Shown in pieces: positions 61,132 to 64,000 of a stretch of DNA of 64,000 nucleotides (position 1 is its first letter; each line of letters begins with the position of its first letter). The position numbers and the translations under genes were made by a program. Below the pieces are notes generated by a model that made no database searches, was not told the DNA's origin, and saw only the letters and a list, made by a program, of their open reading frames with translations. The stretch is taken from NCBI GenBank assembly GCA_013398275.1, contig VZSE01008496.1, positions 62,001 through 126,000 on the forward strand. The letters are read 5' to 3'. The stretch is from Promerops cafer. Lineage: Eukaryota > Chordata > Aves > Passeriformes > Nectariniidae.

Positions 61132-64000
61132 CTCTCTTCAAATCACTTTGTCTGATGTTTTACAGAATACACATTTGACTTTCATGCTGACATGAGGAAG
61201 TTTCATTTTCAATATTAGATTTATTATCCTCATCTAAAAAGATTGTGTATTCAAAGTAGCAGCTACACATTGTCACCAGCAGCTGAGAAAGGAATAATGC
61301 AGTGACTTTCATAGGAATTAAAAACATTCAGATGAGACAGATGTGACAAAGACAGGACCTGAAAATCCTGTGATGAAATACTCACTACATTTCCTATTCT
61401 CTTTCTCCTACCTCCACTTTTATTGCTTCAGCTTTCCTTATCTTTCTACTTAACCAGTGTATTTAGTGATTCGTGAACTGATTCTTATAGCCCCAGTCAG
61501 TGTTTCAGGGCACTTCTGCAAAATTGCACTGCCTCCACATTTTTAAGTTACTGCAGGATACCCCCCAAAGACTTCCATATCAAGGCAATTATCATGCATA
61601 TTGGTACTCCTACAGACACTTCCACCACACACACACAGACACACACACACAAACTTTTTCTTTTTATTTTAATCTGAATTCTATTTACTACTAAAGGACT
61701 GTTAGGAAGCTTGCAGAGGAAAAATCAGGTGCCTAATATTTATAGATCTTTTTTAACAGTTACAATGGTTTTAGTTATTGAATGATGACATTGCATTTTC
61801 TCAGTCAGCTTATAAAACCTAATCCTCACTTAGTCCCTACGTACTATGATGATTTATAGAAGCTGTTGATGTGAAGGAAGCAACATTTTGGGCATCAAAT
61901 GAAACTGTCACAGACGCTTCTGAGAAGGATATGCTGACACAAGCAGCTCTTATCCTGTCTTCTCTAGGAGGATATGTTCCTATGTGGTTATTGCACCTAG
62001 TCCTTGAAGTCTATGGCTAGTCGAAGTGAAAAGCCCTCTAAGCAGCAAAGGCAGTGCAGTGTTCTTATTTGGTATCTGCACCAAAGTGCTACAATCAGAT
62101 ATGGCTGTATGACTGCACTTATAACTCCTTCGTGCAATAAACAGATCACAGAGAGAAAACTTGATACTTTAATCCTCAAACAAAATTTGTACTGAAATCA
62201 GCTTGAAATCACTGAGATTTCTGGTCAAGTAAATTTTAAAAATGAGCCAAAGGTTAGGTATGAATAAACCGTCAATTAAATATGTTGACCCATATTTGCA
62301 AATTTTGTGCTGTCTTCTAAGAGCCAGTATCTAGACTTTATTTTTCCTTATTTTTTCCTCCCTATTGTATGGTTTATTTTGACATGTTAGCTAACAAATC
62401 CTACTGTCCAAATAAGCCTATAATTTGTCCATAAACTCTTGCAGGCTTTTATTTGTATTGTATCATTGACAGTTCATAAAAGTAATGCAAGGCTTTTTAG
62501 CACCACAGCTACAGATAGATTTAAAAGGTTCTTATTTTTATTTTCTGATTTACACACATTTGAGCTTTTAATAATTTCAGTTATAATGTTTTTTTGTCTG
62601 AATTAATATTGAGAAATCATTTTTTAAAAATTCAATATAAGTTTGAAAGTGAGAAAATCTTATAGCCTTCTAGTTTCAGCTCTTTCCTTTAATATTACTA
62701 ATTCAAACCAAATGGAGGAAAAATGTATTACTTTTTGTTATTTGACACTGTAAAACATCCTAAAGCCCTTTAATGGACTTATATCTTGTCTCTGTATGTG
62801 CTGTATACGGACAACTTTCCTTTACAAAATTTTTGTATAGTTTTAATGGAGAAATCAATACCTTTTTAAGCAAAGAACAATTTTTTTTTTATTCCTGTCC
62901 TCCAAAAGGTAAGAGATATGTTAATATTCTCTCTTCCTAATGTCCATAGCAGATTGTGACACTTATAATGTGCTGTGAAACAAAACTTCAGGGCCAGATG
63001 GTGGTCCTATGACAAGGTAATGTGCTACTACTAATCAATATAGCACTTGAACTCTGAACTTCTTTCAATTCCAGTAGTAAATACTGTGGAAAGATGTTTG
63101 GCTCTGAAGGGAAAGAAGCAAATATTACAGTGGTCCCAGCAGGCTCTTTCTGACCATTTGAAAATGATATTAGAGCAAGGATGTAATAGATGGAGCCCAT
63201 CCTCCCTGACTTGAAAAATGAAAGAAAGTTCAAGAATAAGACAACTATTGCCTCCAAGCAAGAAAAAACCTCAAACAAAGAAAAGACTTGCAGGGCATCC
63301 CAGTATTTAAACAGCACCAACCTCAATCTGATAACCCTTCCTAGTTCATCTGTGATAATGCAATGTGAATTTTATTATTAAATAATGACTCTGCTTCCTT
63401 GAGTGCCCATGCAAAATTTAAACAAACTTGTAACCTTCACTGGTAAGCATATGAGAATGCTATTCCCACAGAATCTGCAAGCTCTAACAGGCTTCAAGTT
63501 GAACACAAAGTATCTTGTTGAAAGCACTATTAAGCAGGAACATTAACCTAGAAGAATATGTACAAAACTGTAACAGGAAAAACTGGATTGGATTGATTTT
63601 GTGTCTACATAGGGAATTTCAGTGACTTAACAGCATTGCTATTTACATATTTCTGCATTTCATTGTCAAGCAAGAGTAACAGAGCACATCATTACATGAT
63701 TTCTTCACTTAAGTGCATGGCAAAGTAATTCAGTTCTAATTTTGTCATTCAAAACACATTTTAAAGTTGCATTTGCAATCTTCTGAGTTTATAAAACTGT
63801 GAGATTTTCAATAATATTTTATTTTATATATGCTGAACATCAGCTGTCACATGATGACACCAAATGGTTTGTTGCTGATTTTGAGGGAAGTGTTACAACT
63901 TCATGAAAGTATTATAACCTCATGTTTCTACTCAGATTTAACATCAAATCACAATCACTATGATTCATTTGATTTTATATTCTATCTAATATAAACTGTT
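61132..64000. other. Intronic DNA without recognised genes
   Basis: A CA-type microsatellite lies at 61625-61651. A 112-codon open frame on the minus strand (62988-63326) has no domain I recognise and lacks any supporting splice or start context. I treat it as chance. Confidence 0.5.
61625..61651. repeat. (CA)n microsatellite, one interruption
   Basis: cacacacacaca followed by gacacacacacacac. Confidence 0.9.

Noticed and set aside
62988..63326. 112-codon minus-strand open frame
   Set aside because: Hydrophobic N-terminal half but no family signature. No supporting splice sites or neighbouring exon.
1..64000. RAB3 exons 2 and 4, tRNA genes, snoRNA or microRNA genes
   Set aside because: I looked for the P-loop/switch I and NKCD coding text on the minus strand and for tRNA B-box-like strings, and found none that was convincing. 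Small structured RNAs cannot be excluded by eye.

Overview
This is 64 kb of AT-rich vertebrate intronic DNA. It most likely comes from a bird: almost all recognisable interspersed repeats are 3'-truncated CR1 LINE fragments, with two probable endogenous-retrovirus solo LTRs and many short microsatellites, and I recognise no SINE/Alu/L1 background. No bacterial, phage or CRISPR-like content was seen, and no long open reading frame that looks like a gene. The short open frames present are chance frames or CR1 remnants.

The only convincing cellular coding sequence is one 119-bp exon on the minus strand (17537-17655) with consensus splice sites. It encodes the switch II/G3 part of a RAB3-family GTPase, starting DTAGQERYRT and ending in NAVQDW. 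Its size and phase match my recollection of the third exon of RAB3 genes. I could not find the preceding exon (P-loop, switch I) in the 46 kb to the right, nor the following exon (the NKCD part) in the 17.5 kb to the left. The introns are therefore very long, which favours RAB3C over RAB3A and RAB3D. RAB3C lies on chromosome Z in birds, so a Z location is an inference.

Layout: 1-17536 is the intron downstream of the exon. It holds a 120-bp tandem duplication, a perfect AT hairpin, a probable LTR near 5.3-5.7 kb, a CR1 at about 10 kb and a GC-rich islet at 11.7-11.96 kb. 17656-64000 is the intron upstream of the exon. It holds CR1 pieces at 18.5, 28.6, 36.5, 42.4, 44.4-44.8, 48.7-49.6 and 61 kb, and a solo LTR with a 6-bp target duplication at 55.7-56.2 kb. 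It also holds a compound TA/CA/GATA microsatellite at 23.8-24.0 kb, a perfect (GGCAAA)10 at 28.5 kb, a TAG array at 31 kb, a 31-base A tract at 36.9 kb and a 23-N assembly gap at 42.35 kb.

Most of the mobile elements lie antisense to the gene. I found no strong evidence of a previously undescribed system. The items most worth checking are the LTR with its target duplication, the GC-rich islet, the CpG palindrome at 35 kb, the duplicated ATCAAY/TTGATAA block at 43.6 kb and the hexanucleotide array next to a CR1 end.
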